NCBI GenBank assembly: GCA_012837715.1
Contig: DUQR01000043.1
Span: forward strand, 46,326 to 110,325
Length of the DNA stretch: 64,000 bases
Source: Bacillota bacterium
GTDB taxonomy: Bacteria > Bacillota > UBA4882 > UBA10575
Reading direction: 5' to 3'
Part shown: positions 18,725 to 26,658 of the stretch, piece by piece
Position numbering within the stretch: the stretch's first letter is position 1
Layout of the letters: every line of letters begins with the position of its first letter
The notes under the pieces: generated by a model
The model's database searches: none
Told to the model about the DNA's origin: nothing
Seen by the model: only the letters and a program-made list of their open reading frames with translations
Made by a program: the position numbers and the translations under genes

Positions 18725-20692
18725 TTACCATTTAAAGAAGGTTTTAATCCGGTCGGCCACAGCCTCAGGAGTAAATCCGAAGAAATTCTCCAGATCTTTG
18801 TAGGGAGCGCTGACGCCGAACCGATCGAGCGAAATGACTAAACCTAGGGGACCGGTCAGTTGATACCAGCCGCTGCCGACACCGGCTTCAATCGTGACCC
18901 GCGGTAAGTCAGGGCCGAGAACACTGCTGATATAGGCTGGATCTTGTGCCAAGAAGACTTCCCGGCAGGGCATGGAGACGACGCGGGCTTTTTTACCCAT
19001 TGTAGCCAGTTTTTCCGCAGCGGAAAGGGCCAAGGAAACCTCGCTACCGGTGGCGATTAAAACCAAATCAGCGCCGCCTTCCGGTTCGTAAAGGAGATAG
19101 CCGCCACGCATGAAGCCTTCCTGGTTGGCGCCAGGGAGGGTCGGAACCTTTTGTCGGGTCAAAAGAATGGCCGTCGGTCCGTCGGTCCGGCGTAAAGCGG
19201 CCTGCCATGCCCAAGCGGTTTCATTGGCATCGGCCGGACGGATGGTGTGCAAACCGGGAATTAACCGTAAGGCTTCGATGTGTTCCACCGGTTGGTGGGT
19301 GGGTCCATCTTCGCCTACGTAAAAAGAGTCATGGGTGAAAATGTAAATGATTGGTTCTTTCATCAGCGCAGCTAGGCGAATCGACGGTCGCATGTAATCA
19401 GAGAAGACAAAGAAGGTCGACCCGTAGACCCGGAAACCACCATGGAGGGACATGCCGTTTAAGATCGAACCCATCCCGTGCTCTCTGACGCCGAAGCGGA
19501 GATTCTTTCCGCTATATTCACCACCGCTAACATCGCCGGCTCCTGCTACGTAAGTTTTGGTGGAAGGGGCGAGGTCAGCCGAGCCTCCAACTAACTCGGG
19601 TAGTTTCGGGGATAAAGCGGTGAGGACTTTGCCACCGGCATCCCGGGTGGCAAAACTGGTCCCCGCTTCGAAGGCGGGCAATGAATTTTCCAGATCGGTC
19701 GGCAACTCGCGGGCCATCACCCGATCCCATTCGGCTCTTAGTTCGGGGAAAGCGTTGGACCAGGCAGTGAACCGGCTTTCCCAGTCCTGACGCCGTTGGG
19801 CCCATTGTTCCTGTTTTTCCTGGAAAAAGCGGGAGACGGCGGTGGGGACATGGAAGTCTTCCTCCGGCAGTCCCAAGGTCTTTTTGAGGGCAACGATGTT
19901 TTCTTGGCCCAAGGGGGCGCCGTGTACTTTGGCGTCGCCAGCTAAGGCACTACCATGGCCGATTTCCGTTTGTGCCACAATCAGGGTCGGGCGTAAGGTG
20001 TCGGCTTTGGCGTCTTCAACGGCTTTCAGGATTTCTTCCGGATTATGCCCGTCAATGTTGAGGACTTGCCAACCGTAAGCCTTAAAGCGTTGGGGCACAT
20101 CCTCTTTAAAGGCCAGATCGGTTGAGCCTTCAATGGAAATCTCGTTGTCATCATAAAAGACGATTAGTTTGCCAAGTTGCAGGTCGCCCGCCAACGAACA
20201 GGCTTCGGCGGCTACCCCTTCCATCAAACAACCATCGCCGGCAATGACATAAGTATAATGGTCAATAATGGTATGGTCCGGCCGGTTGAACCTGGCGGCA
20301 AGCATTCGTTCGGCCAAGGCCATTCCCACCGCGTTGGCAATACCCTGGCCTAAAGGACCAGTAGTGGTTTCAATACCGGGCACTTCCCAGTATTCGGGGT
20401 GACCGGGTGTTTTTGAGTTAAATTGGCGAAAACGTTTCAGTTCTTCCATCGGCAGAGGATAGCCCGTGAGATGGAGTAAAGCGTAAAGCAGGGCTGAACC
20501 ATGGCCAGCGGAGAGCACAAAACGGTCCCGGTCCGGCCAGGCGGGGGTTGTGGGGTCGTGTTTCATGACCTCGGCATAAAGGACAGCCCCAATTTCGGCG
20601 GCGCCGAGCGGCATCCCCGGATGACCCGAGTTGGCTTTTTCCACCATATCAGCGGCTAACCCGCGAATTGTGTTGGCAATTGTGGTAATCAT
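18725..20692 (-). CDS. tkt: Transketolase
   Basis: This thiamine-diphosphate enzyme moves two-carbon units in the pentose phosphate pathway. Domains run in order: N-terminal ThDP domain with [30 protein letters not shown] and the ThDP motif GDGCLMEG with its Asn partner; pyrimidine domain with [14 protein letters not shown] and [17 protein letters not shown]; and a C-terminal domain ([14 protein letters not shown]). I use ATG 20692 (655 residues), seven bases after AAAGGAG, rather than TTG 20698. It appears to be transcribed alone. Confidence 0.97.
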   Translation of the reverse strand: MITTIANTIRGLAADMVEKANSGHPGMPLGAAEIGAVLYAEVMKHDPTTPAWPDRDRFVLSAGHGSALLYALLHLTGYPLPMEELKRFRQFNSKTPGHPEYWEVPGIETTTGPLGQGIANAVGMALAERMLAARFNRPDHTIIDHYTYVIAGDGCLMEGVAAEACSLAGDLQLGKLIVFYDDNEISIEGSTDLAFKEDVPQRFKAYGWQVLNIDGHNPEEILKAVEDAKADTLRPTLIVAQTEIGHGSALAGDAKVHGAPLGQENIVALKKTLGLPEEDFHVPTAVSRFFQEKQEQWAQRRQDWESRFTAWSNAFPELRAEWDRVMARELPTDLENSLPAFEAGTSFATRDAGGKVLTALSPKLPELVGGSADLAPSTKTYVAGAGDVSGGEYSGKNLRFGVREHGMGSILNGMSLHGGFRVYGSTFFVFSDYMRPSIRLAALMKEPIIYIFTHDSFYVGEDGPTHQPVEHIEALRLIPGLHTIRPADANETAWAWQAALRRTDGPTAILLTRQKVPTLPGANQEGFMRGGYLLYEPEGGADLVLIATGSEVSLALSAAEKLATMGKKARVVSMPCREVFLAQDPAYISSVLGPDLPRVTIEAGVGSGWYQLTGPLGLVISLDRFGVSAPYKDLENFFGFTPEAVADRIKTFFKW

Positions 20693-20815
20693 GGACAAAC
20701 TCCTTTCCTATTATTCTAAGATTCAGTATAAGATCCCAACCTCATTATTTCTTCTTTTCCTAAAAAAAATCCTTTCAAAAAAGCTGGAGAAGGGAATTTG
20801 CAAACAAATGGTAAC

Positions 20816-21727
20816 CTAATCTTTTTCGCGACGTAAACCAAGGGTTGCGGTTAATTTGTTTAGATCGGCGGGGAGGGGAGCCCTAAACCTTAAACGCCGG
20901 TGGTGTCGGGGATGGTAAAAACCAAGGCTTACCGCGTGCAGGGCTGGGCGGGGAAAGTTTGGATCCACCCGGCCGTAAAGCGGGTCACCCCATAAAGCCG
21001 CCCCCATCGAGGCAAAGTGCACCCGAATCTGATGGGTGCGCCCGGTAATCAATTTGACGAGGAGGAGGGCGGCCCGATCGGTCCGGTTAAGGACCCGGTA
21101 ACGGGTGAGGGCCTCTTGTCCGGCTGGAGAGATGACCCGTTTGATCCCTTCCGTTCCTTTGAGGACCGGTGCGTTAATTAGACCGCTTTCGTTGGGGGGG
21201 ATCCCATCGGTGACCGCCAGGTAGCGACGGTTGATTTTATCCTTAGTCAACTGTAGGGATAATTGTTGATGTGCCCAGGAACTCTTGGCAATTAAAAGTA
21301 ATCCGGAAGTCGGCTGGTCTAAACGGTGAACCGGATGTACGGCGGCCTTTTCGTTTTTGGTGTGCCAATGGTAGACTAAAGCATTGGCAACCGTTCCGGT
21401 TAAATGGTAACGGACCGGGTGGACCAGCATGCCGGCGGGTTTATTCACGACAATGAGGTCGGGATCTTCGTAAACAATTGATAAGTCAATCTTTTCCCCG
21501 CGGATCTGTTGGGGCGGCGGGAGGGGAAAGCGGACCACCAGTTCCTCGCCACCGTGAAGAATAGTTTTCGCACGGACGGGTTTTCCTTCCAAAAAAAGAC
21601 CGTTACTTTTTTTCAAGGCAATAATTTGCCGACGGGAGAACTGCAACTCCTGCCGGAGAACGGACTCAACGGTCCGTCCTTTCCAGACGGAGAGGATAGA
21701 CAAGCGAAGGGGAGGAGATTGGGACAT
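20816..21727 (-). CDS. RluA/RluD family pseudouridine synthase
   Basis: The protein isomerises uridine in rRNA or tRNA. An N-terminal S4-like segment (RQELQFSRRQIIALKKSNGLFLEGKPVRAKTIL) precedes the catalytic domain with VVNKPAGMLVHP and the active-site motif HRLDQPTSGLLLIAKS, where D is the nucleophile. LITGRTHQIRVHFASMGAALWGDPLYG is the conserved C-terminal motif. The 303 residues fit the YjbO/YhcT-type Firmicute members; which uridine is modified cannot be told. It overlaps nothing and lies 118 bases upstream of tkt's promoter side. Confidence 0.93.
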   Translation of the reverse strand: MSQSPPLRLSILSVWKGRTVESVLRQELQFSRRQIIALKKSNGLFLEGKPVRAKTILHGGEELVVRFPLPPPQQIRGEKIDLSIVYEDPDLIVVNKPAGMLVHPVRYHLTGTVANALVYHWHTKNEKAAVHPVHRLDQPTSGLLLIAKSSWAHQQLSLQLTKDKINRRYLAVTDGIPPNESGLINAPVLKGTEGIKRVISPAGQEALTRYRVLNRTDRAALLLVKLITGRTHQIRVHFASMGAALWGDPLYGRVDPNFPRPALHAVSLGFYHPRHHRRLRFRAPLPADLNKLTATLGLRREKD

Positions 21728-21932
21728 GGGGGCGAGACCTCCTCATAGCGTAATCTCCTTAATTATAGCATACCGCTGGGCTGTTACTTATTCCTTACGC
21801 CCGGGGACAAATAGTCTTCTCTCGAATATGCTAAATTGGAAACTGTTCTACTGCTGTGTTTATTTTTTCATGGAAAGTAGTAGAAAAGAAGGCTATGCGT
21901 GAAGCCCAAGTTTGCGTTGAGGAGGGAGAAAA

Positions 21933-22811
21933 TTGATTTTCAAGGACGAGATGGAAGGAAAGGGCCACTTTACTCCTCCGGCGCCGCCTTTTTGTCCTCA
22001 GGGACAGCTCTATACTGTAGTCGCCGGTGATACATTGTTCTTGATCGCTAAGCGTTTTGGCGTTTCTTTAGAAGCTTTAATTGCGGCCAATCCACAGATC
22101 CCTGATCCGGACTTAATCTTTCCCGGGCAGGTTATTTGTGTTCCATTCATGCCGATGCCGCCGGTACCCCATTGTCCGGGAGCAACTTATATCGTAGTTC
22201 AAGGCGATACCTTATTTCAGATCGCGCAACGTTTTGGCGTGACTTTAGAGGCTTTATTGGCGGTCAATCCACAGATCACCAACCCGGACTTGATCTTCCC
22301 GGGACAAGTAATTTGCCTGCCGGTAACGGCCCAACCGGATTGCCCGACCGGATTAACCTATATGGTTGTTCCCGGGGATACGCTTTTTAGTATTGCCCAG
22401 CGTCTTGGTGTTTCGGTTGAAGCCCTGTTAAGACTTAATCCGCAAATTACCGACCCGAACTTGATCCAACCGGGGCAATTGATCTGTGTACCGGTTCCTT
22501 GCCCGGTGGTGTCACCGATTGAAGAACCGGTTAGCCCGCCAATACCGGTTCCACCGGCGCCCCACCCACCTTTTCCTTGCCCACCCTGGGAAGAAAGGCC
22601 TTATCCATGCCCGGATGGACCACCCGTGGTGAGCCCCAGTCCTTGTCCGCCCCGGGAAAAAGAGCGCTATCCTAGTGTGCCGGGGACACCAATGCCCAAC
22701 CCTTACTATCCCGGTTCTTTTGTCTATGCCGAACCGCCCATCCGTTGGGAAGAGTGCCCCTACCGCCGGCGGAGGAGAAGACGGGTTTTCCGAAGAAGGA
22801 GATTATTTTAA
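21933..22811 (+). CDS. Triple-LysM protein with proline-rich linker and arginine tail
   Basis: Three LysM repeats occupy about residues 26-71, 84-130 and 142-187, each of the form YxVVxGDTLFxIAxRFGVxxEALLxxNPQIxxPxLIxPGQxICVP. They bind N-acetylglucosamine-containing glycan such as spore cortex or cell wall. A proline/cysteine-rich linker follows, then a tail dominated by arginine (RRRRRRRVFRRRRLF). There is no signal peptide, so an outer-forespore role like SafA, loaded from the mother cell, is plausible but inferred. Start is TTG after GAGGAGGGAG; the gene is monocistronic with its own terminator. Confidence 0.85.
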   Translation: MIFKDEMEGKGHFTPPAPPFCPQGQLYTVVAGDTLFLIAKRFGVSLEALIAANPQIPDPDLIFPGQVICVPFMPMPPVPHCPGATYIVVQGDTLFQIAQRFGVTLEALLAVNPQITNPDLIFPGQVICLPVTAQPDCPTGLTYMVVPGDTLFSIAQRLGVSVEALLRLNPQITDPNLIQPGQLICVPVPCPVVSPIEEPVSPPIPVPPAPHPPFPCPPWEERPYPCPDGPPVVSPSPCPPREKERYPSVPGTPMPNPYYPGSFVYAEPPIRWEECPYRRRRRRRVFRRRRLF

Positions 22812-22813
22812 CG

Positions 22814-22839
22814 AAAGGAGGCTGCGCCTCCTTTTTTTT
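22814..22839 (+). terminator. Intrinsic terminator of the LysM gene
   Basis: AAAGGAGGC-TGC-GCCTCCTTT with a T-run starts two bases after the stop codon. Confidence 0.93.
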
Positions 22840-23059
22840 CTCTGCTTGAGGCCATTAAATTGAAGCAAGAATCTAATTTAACTTGGGATAGAATAGAACC
22901 ATGCCTTCAGCGTCAATGCAAATTTACGTTCCAGGTTTCGTGGAAAAACTTTGGACCCGATCCAAGACAAGAGATCGGGTTTAGCTTGCATTTGGTATCA
23001 ATAAGTTGTATTAGAATGATTGAAGCAAAGGATAGGATAAAAAGCTTAAAAAAAGGGAA
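22840..23059 (+). other. Gap with nested inverted repeats before marR
   Basis: AATGCAA (22915) pairs with TTGCATT (22986), enclosing ACCCGATC (22955) and GATCGGGT (22973). The two nested stems form an elongated hairpin. A 67-codon ORF across it (22860) has no ribosome binding site and unremarkable composition, so I do not call it a gene. Confidence 0.4.
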
Positions 23060-23099
23060 TTGACGGTATTAATTAAATATGGTAATATTAAACCATATT
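23060..23099 (+). promoter_or_regulatory. marR promoter with overlapping palindromic operator
   Basis: TTGACG and TAATAT are separated by 17 bases. The inverted repeat AATATGGT-N8-ACCATATT (23076-23099) covers the -10 box. MarR proteins are dimeric winged-helix regulators that bind such dyads, so autorepression is the natural reading. Confidence 0.75.
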
Positions 23100-23110
23100 A
23101 ATAAAAGGTC

Positions 23111-23683
23111 GTGTTGGTCTTGATCGATCTTGATTTGCTAGACTTAACTTTAAAATTATTCGTTCAAACTCTGGAGAAGGGAATCTACGCCCCTCTAACC
23201 CAAGGCGGGAGTAGTCTTACTCCTGTTCAAGAAAACTGTTTGCGCTTTATTTATTATCACCCGTCTCCTTTAGCCAAAGAAATAGCTGATGGTTTACAGA
23301 TCAGTAACGCGGCGGTTACCAAATTGATTGACCGCTTGGAAAGAAAAGGGCTGGTCATCAGGGAGTATCCTAAAAACGACCGGCGGCAAATTATCATCAC
23401 TTTAACCGAGACCGGAAGAAAGCTTTTGGAAAACACCCACGGCCAAACCTGTCGCCGGTTGCAAGAGATCGTGGACCGGCTCGAGCCGGAAATGCTGGCT
23501 TCTTTTGTCGAGGGGCTGAAAGCCTTTTTAAAAGCGGCTTTAGTCAATACGGAACAGCTTGACCGGGTTTGTTTACGGTGCGGTCGGGCTCATGTGCGGG
23601 ATTGTCCCGGAAATTTAATTTACCGTGGTTTCACCGGAGAGGACCGGTTTCCCCCAAAAAATGAGAAGGAGGAAGGTAGATGA
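23111..23683 (+). CDS. MarR family regulator with cysteine-containing C-terminal tail
   Basis: The winged helix covers residues ~35-110: LAKEIADGLQISNAAVTKLIDRLERKGLVIREYPKNDRRQIIITLTETGRKLL, with the expected DRR wing. After residue ~150 there is an unusual tail with CLRCGRAHVRDCPGN, which could bind a metal or sense oxidants. The start is uncertain: GTG 23111, TTG 23114 and TTG 23120 are all possible near AAAAGG. The ATGA overlap with the next gene couples it to a rubredoxin-like protein, supporting a redox theme. The operator on its promoter suggests autoregulation. Confidence 0.88.
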   Translation: MLVLIDLDLLDLTLKLFVQTLEKGIYAPLTQGGSSLTPVQENCLRFIYYHPSPLAKEIADGLQISNAAVTKLIDRLERKGLVIREYPKNDRRQIIITLTETGRKLLENTHGQTCRRLQEIVDRLEPEMLASFVEGLKAFLKAALVNTEQLDRVCLRCGRAHVRDCPGNLIYRGFTGEDRFPPKNEKEEGR

Positions 23684-24015
23684 AGAAATGGCGATGTGGC
23701 GTTTGCCGGTATGTGCATGACGGCGATCATCCCCCCGCCGCTTGTCCCAAATGTAATGCACCTGCGGAGAAATTCACCGAGATCCCGGCGGAAGAGAGTG
23801 CGTTAATTGAGCGCGCGCGGAGAACCAACCACTATCATGTGGAACTCCTCGCCTTACTTGAAGAAGTGAAAACTATAGCCGAGCTGGGGTTGGAAGACAA
23901 GTTGGATCCACCGTGTGTCTCTCTCTTCCAGAAGGCGATCCAATCCGCTGTTGAGTTGCGGCAAGCGATCAAAGCTGAACTGCTTGGGCATATGCAGAAA
24001 GGGAAATGGGGTTAA
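23680..24015 (+). CDS. Rubredoxin-like domain protein (rubrerythrin C-terminal type)
   Basis: Residues 4-30 form a rubredoxin-like iron site, C6-x2-C9 and C22-x2-C25 (CGVCRYVHDGDHPPAACPKC), as at the end of rubrerythrin. The remaining ~80 residues are helical without the ExxH diiron motifs of a ferritin-like domain, so this is not a whole rubrerythrin. A role as electron carrier or peroxide-response protein is likely. It overlaps marR by four bases and ends at a strong terminator, so the two form a closed operon. Confidence 0.88.
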   Translation: MKKWRCGVCRYVHDGDHPPAACPKCNAPAEKFTEIPAEESALIERARRTNHYHVELLALLEEVKTIAELGLEDKLDPPCVSLFQKAIQSAVELRQAIKAELLGHMQKGKWG

Positions 24016-24041
24016 AAAGGGCTCGTTGAGCCCTTTTTTTG
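24015..24041 (+). terminator. Terminator of the marR operon
   Basis: AAAAGGGCTC-GTT-GAGCCCTTTT followed by more T residues begins at the stop codon. Confidence 0.93.
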
Positions 24042-24051
24042 CGAATTCGGG

Positions 24052-24357
24052 CTAACCTAAAAAATATTGAAAGAGATAGACGGCGAAGGCGGCGAAGAGA
24101 GCCACCGTGATTAAACCTTTTTCATAGAAGGCCAGAAGGAGAGCGACGCCAAAGCCAACCAGGGCTGAACCGATATCCCCGGTCGCGTAGAGGATGGCGG
24201 GGAAAGTCATTGCTCCCAAGACAGCATAGGGGACGTAATAAAGGAAGGATTGGAAAAAAGGGGAATCAACCTTTTGCCGGAGAAAAGCGAGGGGTAACAC
24301 CCGGGGTAAGTAAGAGACGAGCGCCATTAAGAAGACGGCGAGCAGGATTCTAACCAT
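24052..24357 (-). CDS. azlD: AzlD-like branched-chain amino acid exporter subunit
   Basis: AzlD is the small membrane subunit that works with AzlC in exporting branched-chain amino acids and analogues. The 101 residues have three to four hydrophobic helices, with the family-like YLPRVLPLAFLRQKVDSPFFQSFLYYVPYAVLGAMTFPAIL. The start codon overlaps the azlC stop by one base, and GGAGG is seven bases upstream within azlC. It is convergent with the marR operon. Confidence 0.92.
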   Translation of the reverse strand: MVRILLAVFLMALVSYLPRVLPLAFLRQKVDSPFFQSFLYYVPYAVLGAMTFPAILYATGDIGSALVGFGVALLLAFYEKGLITVALFAAFAVYLFQYFLG

Positions 24358-25100
24358 TACTTAACCTCCTTTCTGGGGAAGAAAGTGGCCCCAAAGAGAC
24401 AAGCCACGACGGTTGCAATGGTGATCCGCCAGCCTTCCGAAAGCAGACGGAGACCGGGAAGCCAGGTCAGGGCGGAACTGACCCCTACGGCGACGGCGAT
24501 GATGATAGAAATGGTCCTCGATTTTTTGGCAGGAGGGACGACGATAGCGATGAACATGGCATAGAGGGTTATGCCCAGCGCCTTTTGGAGGCTAGCGGGG
24601 AGAAAGGTACAGACAATGCCACCTAAAAGGGTGCCTGTCCCCCAACCGAGGTAGGGACCGACAATTAGTCCTAACATATAAAGAAAAGTAATCTCGCTCC
24701 GCTCTACGGAAGCAACGGCGAAGGTTTCATCGGTGATGCCGAAGGCCATGAGACAGCGCTGGCCGAGCGTGAGGTCGGGCGCTAATTTTTGGCCTAGGGA
24801 GAGGGACATTAACAAATAACGAAGGTTAATGAGGAAAGTGGTAAAGGTGATCTCCAGCAGCGAAGCGCCCGCCAAGATCAGGTTGGTACCGGCGAATTGT
24901 CCGGCTGAAGTTAAATTGGTCAGCGAAATAAGAGTGGCAATCCAAGGTGGGAGGCCGCCTCTAACTGCGAGTAAACCGAAGGCAAAGGAGACTGGAACGT
25001 AGCCTAGGGCGATGGGGAACCCGTCCCGGAGACCAAGGAAGAAATCCTGTCGGCGCGGGTCCGCCGTGGCGATCCGGCGTGATAAGAAAGGAATATGCAC
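24357..25100 (-). CDS. azlC: AzlC family branched-chain amino acid exporter
   Basis: This is the larger exporter subunit (247 residues). FFLGLRDGFPIALGYVPVSFAFGLLAV, TNLTSAGQFAGTNLI, LRYLLMSLSLGQKL and FGITDETFAVA are family motifs spread over six or more helices. Translation starts at GTG 25100 behind AGGGA. A palindrome sits in its promoter region (25136-25150), suggesting regulation by an unlinked repressor, because no azlB-like Lrp gene is adjacent. Confidence 0.93.
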   Translation of the reverse strand: MHIPFLSRRIATADPRRQDFFLGLRDGFPIALGYVPVSFAFGLLAVRGGLPPWIATLISLTNLTSAGQFAGTNLILAGASLLEITFTTFLINLRYLLMSLSLGQKLAPDLTLGQRCLMAFGITDETFAVASVERSEITFLYMLGLIVGPYLGWGTGTLLGGIVCTFLPASLQKALGITLYAMFIAIVVPPAKKSRTISIIIAVAVGVSSALTWLPGLRLLSEGWRITIATVVACLFGATFFPRKEVK

Positions 25101-25135
25101 GAAAATCCCTGCCTTTGACTGGAAGTTTAATTTAT

Positions 25136-25176
25136 ACTTAAACGTTAAGTTTAAATTATTATATCATCCTTGTCAA
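25136..25176 (-). promoter_or_regulatory. azlC promoter with palindromic site
   Basis: On the minus strand TTGACA (25176-25171) has TAAACT 17 bases downstream. ACTTAA-ACG-TTAAGT (25136-25150) overlaps that -10, and A/T-rich repeats AAGTTTAA and TTAAGTTTAAATT flank it. A consensus TATAAT occurs only seven bases from the -35, too close to pair with it. Confidence 0.5.
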
Positions 25177-25207
25177 GTTCCTTTGAGCGGATTTTTCCGT
25201 TGTCACC

Positions 25208-25234
25208 ATTAGAGGGATTCCGCTCCGCTCTAAT
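25208..25234. repeat. Isolated hairpin between azlC and rnpB
   Basis: ATTAGAGGGA and TCCGCTCTAAT pair with one bulged base. It belongs to no clear transcript. The rest of the 296-base gap holds only the azlC and rnpB promoters. Confidence 0.35.
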
Positions 25235-25354
25235 TTGCTTAAAATGAATGACCCATCCAAATCTTGGCTTGGGGTCATCGCAAAAGACAACGCGGAAAAC
25301 CCTTGGTGAAGTGGAGTTGGAAACGGGAATTAAAGCGGATGGATAAAAATAACA

Positions 25355-25383
25355 TTGTGTTTTCTCCCGAACTATGATAAAAT
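25355..25383 (+). promoter_or_regulatory. Probable promoter of rnpB
   Basis: TTGTGT and TAAAAT are separated by 17 bases and end 13 bases before the first paired base of RNase P RNA. Confidence 0.6.
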
Positions 25384-25396
25384 TATAAATCCTGAA

Positions 25397-25797
25397 ACCA
25401 ACCGGATCGGGTAACCGCGGGCGTTAGACCGAAAGGGAACGTCTGAGGAAAGTCCGAGCTCCAGAGGGCAGGGTGCTGGATAACGTCCAGTGAGGGTGAC
25501 CTTAAGGCAAGTGCCACAGAAAAGGAAACGCCTACTGGCAGCAGTGATGCTGGTCCATGGCAAAGCTGAAAAGGTGCGGTAAGAGCGCACCAGCGGTTGA
25601 GTGATCAACCGGCTTGGTAAACCCCACCCGGAGCAAGACCGAATAGGAGGGGGCGTCTCCCGGTAGACGCGAGGACGGCCCGTTCTTCCCTCGGGTACGG
25701 TCGCTTGAGGCGGCAGGTAACTGTCGTCCCAGATAAATGGTTACCACTGATTGTGCCATCACAATCAGCACAGAACTCGGCTTACAGATCGGTTGGT
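25397..25797 (+). ncRNA. rnpB: RNase P RNA, class A type
   Basis: This is the catalytic RNA that matures tRNA 5' ends. The conserved core GAGGAAAGTCCGAGCTCC near the 5' end, GCAGTGATGCTGG-type P-helix sequence, CAGATAAATGGTTACC and the 3' block ACAGAACTCGGCTTACAGATC identify it. Ends are set from helix P1, ACCAACCGGATC pairing with GATCGGTTGGT. It has its own promoter and terminator. The length of about 400 fits a Firmicute, and the long arms suggest the ancestral A layout rather than the Bacillus B type. Confidence 0.95.
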
Positions 25798-25806
25798 GAC
25801 AGTAGA

Positions 25807-25838
25807 AAAGAAGCTATCCTTTGGATAGCTTCTTTTTT
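25807..25838. terminator. Terminator of rnpB, also facing the PII-like gene
   Basis: A perfect 13-bp stem (AAAGAAGCTATCC) with a three-base loop carries T-runs on both strands, so it can serve rnpB and the convergent minus-strand operon. Confidence 0.9.
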
Positions 25839-25850
25839 GTAGTCGCTTGC

Positions 25851-26549
25851 TTAGTCCCAGTTTTTTAGACCTAAAGCCCTATTTACCGGGAGGGAGAAAC
25901 AGATGCCCCGACCCGCTGTATTCAACCCGGCTTCGTGGGTGATCGTTTCCATAATCCCCGATTTTTTCTCGTGGGGGGCTAAAATTAGGATTACATCTTT
26001 CTCCGGTTGAATGGTGATGCCAAGAAACTTCTCGGCTTCCTTCGAACCTAGCCCTAAGCCGTGCAGGAGTGTGCCTCCGGGGGCGTCGGCCTTTTTCGCG
26101 GCCGACATGACCAAATCGGAATGACCCCGATTGACAATAGTAACGATCAAATCATAAGCTTCCTTGAATTCCATGGTCTGATCCTCCCTTTCCTTACGGG
26201 TATGATCTTGATCCATCTGTTGACTAAGTTTCCAGAGGGAACTACTGACACTATTCAGTGAAATAGTGAAGGCAATTCCCGTCCCCGGTCGGTGAAGATC
26301 AATCTGATCCTGTAGTTGGGTTAAAAACTGATGCGTCAAAGTGGTGCTCTGTATACTCAGGACGACCGCTTTCTTAGGATTGCCAAAGCCAAGTAATTCG
26401 TAGATTTCCGATTCAGCAGAACCATAACCGTGACTTATTAAGTAAAGGGGTAGTTGATTACGCTTGCACAAATCTTTTACTACTTTACCCAGACTAAAAT
26501 CGACAATCGTAATCAAGGCTTCCATCCGAGTCCCGTCTTTCTCTGGCAT
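25851..26549 (-). CDS. Tandem PII-like (GlnB-superfamily) regulatory protein
   Basis: The 232 residues are two PII-type modules in a row. Residues ~8-115 (MEALITIVDFSLGKVVKDLCKRNQLPLYLISHGYGSAESEIYELLGFGNPKKAVVLSI) and ~130-232 (DLIVTIVNRGHSDLVMSAAKKADAPGGTLLHGLGLG...LLILAPHEKKSGIMETI) align in pattern. The terminal AGLNTAGRGICFSLPV resembles the PII C-terminal signature. PII-like proteins bind nucleotides and gate transporters. The gene follows a DUF1538 transporter by 109 bases on the same strand, and I infer that it controls it. ATG 26549 follows GGAGGG. Confidence 0.82.
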   Translation of the reverse strand: MPEKDGTRMEALITIVDFSLGKVVKDLCKRNQLPLYLISHGYGSAESEIYELLGFGNPKKAVVLSIQSTTLTHQFLTQLQDQIDLHRPGTGIAFTISLNSVSSSLWKLSQQMDQDHTRKEREDQTMEFKEAYDLIVTIVNRGHSDLVMSAAKKADAPGGTLLHGLGLGSKEAEKFLGITIQPEKDVILILAPHEKKSGIMETITHEAGLNTAGRGICFSLPVNRALGLKNWD

Positions 26550-26658
26550 AATCGTACCCTCCGTTTCCCGCTCTCTGGATTAAGCTTTTCCGCCCAGATA
26601 GAATTAACCGGCTAAATAAAATGTGGGCTTGCCCACTACCGAAATGACCTGGATTAAA

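Noticed and set aside
22860-23063. 67-codon ORF between the LysM gene and marR
   Set aside because: No ribosome binding site, spans a hairpin, and its codons do not resemble its neighbours.
25208-25234. azlC attenuator
   Set aside because: It lies upstream of the predicted start point, so it cannot be in the azlC leader.
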